Positions 61,331 to 64,000 of a stretch of 64,000 bases of DNA are shown here, in pieces. The translations under genes were made by a program, and so were the position numbers. The notes under the pieces are model-generated. The model did no database searches. It was not told the DNA's origin and saw nothing but the letters and a program-made list of their open reading frames with translations. The DNA is from Lepidodermella squamata. Lineage: Eukaryota > Gastrotricha. Position 1 is the stretch's first letter, and every line of letters begins with the position of its first letter. The stretch covers positions 124,001 to 188,000 of the forward strand of contig JBLDXI010000056.1 of assembly GCA_047495785.1 (NCBI GenBank), read 5' to 3'.

Positions 61331-63490
61331 TCACTCTTGCAAATACTCCTCATCATCGACATACTCAACGTCGTCGTGCTGTCCGAAAGATGTGACCATC
61401 TGATGCTGCGAGTGCTCACCGCCCTCTTCGCTTTGGTCAAGCGGCGCGCCCAGTTCAGCCGACCACCACGCCAAAGTCGCGCATCGCACCGCATCGAGCC
61501 ACCTCGCGTACGTGTAGCGCGACTCGGCGCGGAACAGGTACACGTGCGATTTGAACTGCAGGCGGAAGACGAGCTGCGACTCGCCAGTCGCCGGCGACAC
61601 GGTGTAGCCGAGGAGCGGCAGACTCGCCAGCGGGGCGGCGTCGTAGCACGACTTGAAGAAATGCAGCGCGCAATCTGCGGCCAGGACAACCCATAGTTTC
61701 TGCCAGCCCGGGGCGGATTTGAACTTCCGCAGCAGGTACGAACTCAACTGAGCTGCGGAGCCGGCGAGGCGAACGTCGTCGACGCCCAGCGACAGCGCCC
61801 GGTGCCAGCAAACGTGGGCGAGGGACACGCCACCCGCGCCAGTCGCCGTCGTCGCGTTCGAAACAGGGTGCGTCGCGATTGGCATGCTCGAATGCGGGTG
61901 CTGCGGGTCGTTGCGGTCGACAAAGGCGAGATTCGCGTCCGGCGACAGCGACGACGCTTCCGACGCTGAGACGATGGGCGGCGACAGCGAGCTGGAGTCT
62001 GTCATTGGGTTCGTGGGCGGCCGCCGTCTCGGCAGCGAGTTCGAGCCCTGGTTCGACGTGCCAGCGCCTGCCATTGAGATGGCCGCTCGCAGATCGGCCG
62101 CCCACCTGCGCCAGTCGCCGAGACTCGTCGCGACGAGGTGCAGGCGCCGGCCGGTCGGCGTCTCGACCAACTGCAGCCGGCCGGGCTCGGCATCGGGCGA
62201 GTTGATGAAACTCAACTCCCGCAGCGCGATTCGGCTGTGCAACCGGAACAACGGGCCGCTGGTTCCAGGCTGGGCCGGCCCTGGCGCCCTGGCCGCGTAC
62301 AGCAGCCCATCGGCTAGCAGGACGAATAGGCGCGGCTGGTAGCCTTTCCGCGTCAACTTGTGGAGGCAGCCTAGCCGCACGAAGTCGGCATGGGCCCCGA
62401 TCGGGAAGATTTGTTGGTCGTCGGAGTTGGCGCCGAGTGACGCGCGGAGTTCCAGCAGGACCCTGGCTGAGTCGACGCGGCCCAGAACCGAGGCGGAACC
62501 GGCTAGCAGGTCCGAAAGGCGGGCTAGTAAGGCCGAGGCGTCTAACGAGTCGGGGTGGGTGGGCGATAGGTGGCCGACGTAGGTCGCGAGGAGATGCCGG
62601 TAGGCTAGCAGCCGATGCGCTGGTCTGCAGAGGAGAAGCGCCGGCGATATGTAGAAGGCAGCGAGGTTGGCGTCGCTGGAGCCGGACGCCAACGCCTCGG
62701 ACAGGGCGGCGATGTCTGAGCCGACCGCGGGGGACCAGAGCACGGCTAGGAGCCGGGCTAGGTACGACCTGTAGAGGTGGAGAACCGTGGTCAGGGACAT
62801 CAGGATGTCGCCGATTTGCAGCAGAGCCGTCTGACCGCGGATCACCGAGGCGGTCATAGCGGCGTCTGCGCAAACCGCGGAGCACGCTGCTGTCCACGCG
62901 CAGAGGCGCGATTCCAATTCGGCGGCGAAGGCGCGGTGGAAAGTTAGCAACGGGTGAAGGGTGGACGAGGCGAAGGCGCACAGGCAGTTGAGGCCGCCGC
63001 TGCCTGCCCCGTTGTCGGACCCGGTTTCTGAGTCCGAGGCGAGGCCAGGGCCGTCGTGGGCGTGGCGCCGAGGCGAGGCGACTGCGAGCGCGGCCGGAAG
63101 TCTCACCGCGGCTAGTTCGAGATCTCTGAGGAAGGTGCGTTCTGTTAGGACTAGCTCTTTCACTATGAAAAATAGGTCATCGGGTTCCTCGAGGGGTTCC
63201 GGCACGGGTGTCTGGCCTCGGAGGGGCCGAGGCGATGGGTACGCCGGCAGTTCGACGGGTTCGGTCGGCTGGGGCGGCTGGCGCGGCGAGGCGAGTCTCG
63301 ACGCTGCTGATTCGCATGAGATCGTCACGGGTGATTTGCTTGGAACCTGTTGTTGCTGTTGTTGTTGCTGAGACTGTGATTGGTTCGCGGCGCCAGGGCG
63401 GCCGCCTCGGCCCAGGGAGGACGTCGAGCCGATTGATGACTGCTGCACAGGCCGCCTTTGCTGGGTAACAAGCGTATGCTCCTCGTCACT
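61331..63490 (-). CDS. FARP: FARP-type Rho guanine-nucleotide exchange factor, last coding exon (DH-PH-PH)
   Basis: The 3'-terminal coding exon on the minus strand; acceptor TTTTCAG just before 63490, stop at 61331-61333. FARP proteins join the membrane through an N-terminal FERM domain and activate Rac/Cdc42 in neurite and synapse growth. Those FERM exons would lie past 64000. Present: a Ser/Gln-rich linker with nine glutamines (about 63350); a DH domain from FFIVKELVLTERTFLRDLE (about 63180) to about 62450 with IGDIL and RPAHRLLAYRHLL; PH1 (LGCLHKLTRKGYQPRLFVLL to WRRWAADL, about 62390-62080); and PH2 (LLRKFKSAPGWQKLWVV, ASLPLLGY, FKSHVYLFRAESRYTYARW, about 61735-61480). The PH2 stretch and spacing match FARP1/2 closely. 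DH contains Ala/Ser-rich inserts. The exon is notably GC-rich compared with its AT-rich flanks. Confidence 0.9.
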   Translation of the reverse strand, partial: SDEEHTLVTQQRRPVQQSSIGSTSSLGRGGRPGAANQSQSQQQQQQQQVPSKSPVTISCESAASRLASPRQPPQPTEPVELPAYPSPRPLRGQTPVPEPLEEPDDLFFIVKELVLTERTFLRDLELAAVRLPAALAVASPRRHAHDGPGLASDSETGSDNGAGSGGLNCLCAFASSTLHPLLTFHRAFAAELESRLCAWTAACSAVCADAAMTASVIRGQTALLQIGDILMSLTTVLHLYRSYLARLLAVLWSPAVGSDIAALSEALASGSSDANLAAFYISPALLLCRPAHRLLAYRHLLATYVGHLSPTHPDSLDASALLARLSDLLAGSASVLGRVDSARVLLELRASLGANSDDQQIFPIGAHADFVRLGCLHKLTRKGYQPRLFVLLADGLLYAARAPGPAQPGTSGPLFRLHSRIALRELSFINSPDAEPGRLQLVETPTGRRLHLVATSLGDWRRWAADLRAAISMAGAGTSNQGSNSLPRRRPPTNPMTDSSSLSPPIVSASEASSLSPDANLAFVDRNDPQHPHSSMPIATHPVSNATTATGAGGVSLAHVCWHRALSLGVDDVRLAGSAAQLSSYLLRKFKSAPGWQKLWVVLAADCALHFFKSCYDAAPLASLPLLGYTVSPATGESQLVFRLQFKSHVYLFRAESRYTYARWLDAVRCATLAWWSAELGAPLDQSEEGGEHSQHQMVTSFGQHDDVEYVDDEEYLQE

Positions 63491-64000
63491 GCTGAAAAGT
63501 ACAGAATCATTACTAATATTCCCGAAAATGAGAAAATGAGCTAAAATAAATCCCAAAATTCGAAAAAATTGAATTTACTATAAAATCAGTGAAAAACATT
63601 TTTAAATTCACCGAAAATTGAAAAATTTGCGGATAATTTTTGTAGCTTTAAATTTGACAAAAAAAATGAAAATAACAAAATTATTTACGCAAATCGAACT
63701 ATAGATTTGGCAAGTCGAGGCATTTCCACTTTCATGGTTCCTAATAGTTAGCTCCAGGGGAGATTTAAGCAGAATATGCGAGGAATAAAATGAAAATTCA
63801 TATCTTTTGCATCGTCATAAATAAGAAAATGTTCATCACTAATTCCAATAAATTCGAATTTATTTTCTCACGAGTGCGAGGAACGCTTTTTCTCGAGATG
63901 AAATTAGGCCTGAAAACCCGAGCTATTAAGGCGTCTCGCTTTTACGCGGTTGAACAAGCTTTTCCCTATGCATTTTGTATGAGATGGGCCAATTTTTCGC
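63491..64000 (-). other. Intron of the FARP-type gene, running out of the window
   Basis: AT-rich sequence upstream of the last coding exon. No further FARP exon could be recognised before the window ends. Confidence 0.6.

Noticed and set aside
61455-62981. 508-codon open frame on the minus strand overlapping the FARP exon
   Set aside because: It is a shifted frame of a very GC-rich exon where stop codons are rare. Its Arg/Pro-rich product has no domain, whereas the main frame encodes DH-PH-PH.

Overview
This is a nuclear window from an invertebrate animal. Genes are split by GT-AG introns, many only about 50-60 bp, and the clearest products are metazoan: formin, cadherin, FARP-type RhoGEF, and a mosaic lectin. 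The species cannot be fixed from the sequence.

Layout. (1) 0.8-5.2 kb, + strand: proteasome ATPase Rpt2 (PSMC1), three exons, with a large fold-back repeat in intron 2. (2) 4.4-11.5 kb, - strand: a cluster of small secreted lysine-rich precursors. Three are intact (267, 124 and 109 aa), one is a wrecked copy, and one is a doubtful relative. Each has an 11-codon signal-peptide exon, an acidic propiece, a recurring KPKEAER motif and a cationic amphipathic tail that in one copy looks cecropin-like. The intact copies share a TATA box 83-85 bp before the ATG. A segmental duplication and a retrotransposon insertion lie among them. (3) 12.8-21.2 kb, + strand: an FMNL-type formin in seven exons, with an alternative last exon that decides whether the autoinhibitory tail is present. 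(4) 22.8-26.4 kb, + strand: mitochondrial methyltransferase NDUFAF7, four exons.

(5) 26.6-40.6 kb, - strand: one densely exonic gene for a very large mosaic secreted or surface protein. The order is signal peptide, about 12 EGF modules, about 8 C-type lectin domains with Thr-rich linkers, 3 discoidin-like domains, 4 fibrinogen-related domains, a PAN/apple domain, 4 sushi domains and a hydrophobic end. (6) 42.7-55.7 kb, - strand: a 2,467-aa single-pass cadherin in seven exons. (7) 56-60 kb: a gene-free strip of retrotransposon tails, inverted repeats and a hAT-type MITE with a perfect 8-bp target duplication. (8) 61.3-63.5 kb, - strand: the last coding exon (DH-PH-PH) of a FARP-type RhoGEF whose FERM exons lie beyond the window.

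PSMC1, NDUFAF7, FMNL, the cadherin and FARP are conserved cellular genes. The peptide cluster and the mosaic lectin are the fast-evolving, probably immune or surface-recognition part of the window, and are the best candidates for undescribed biology. All exon joins were made by eye from frame, phase and splice signals; no transcript or database evidence was available.
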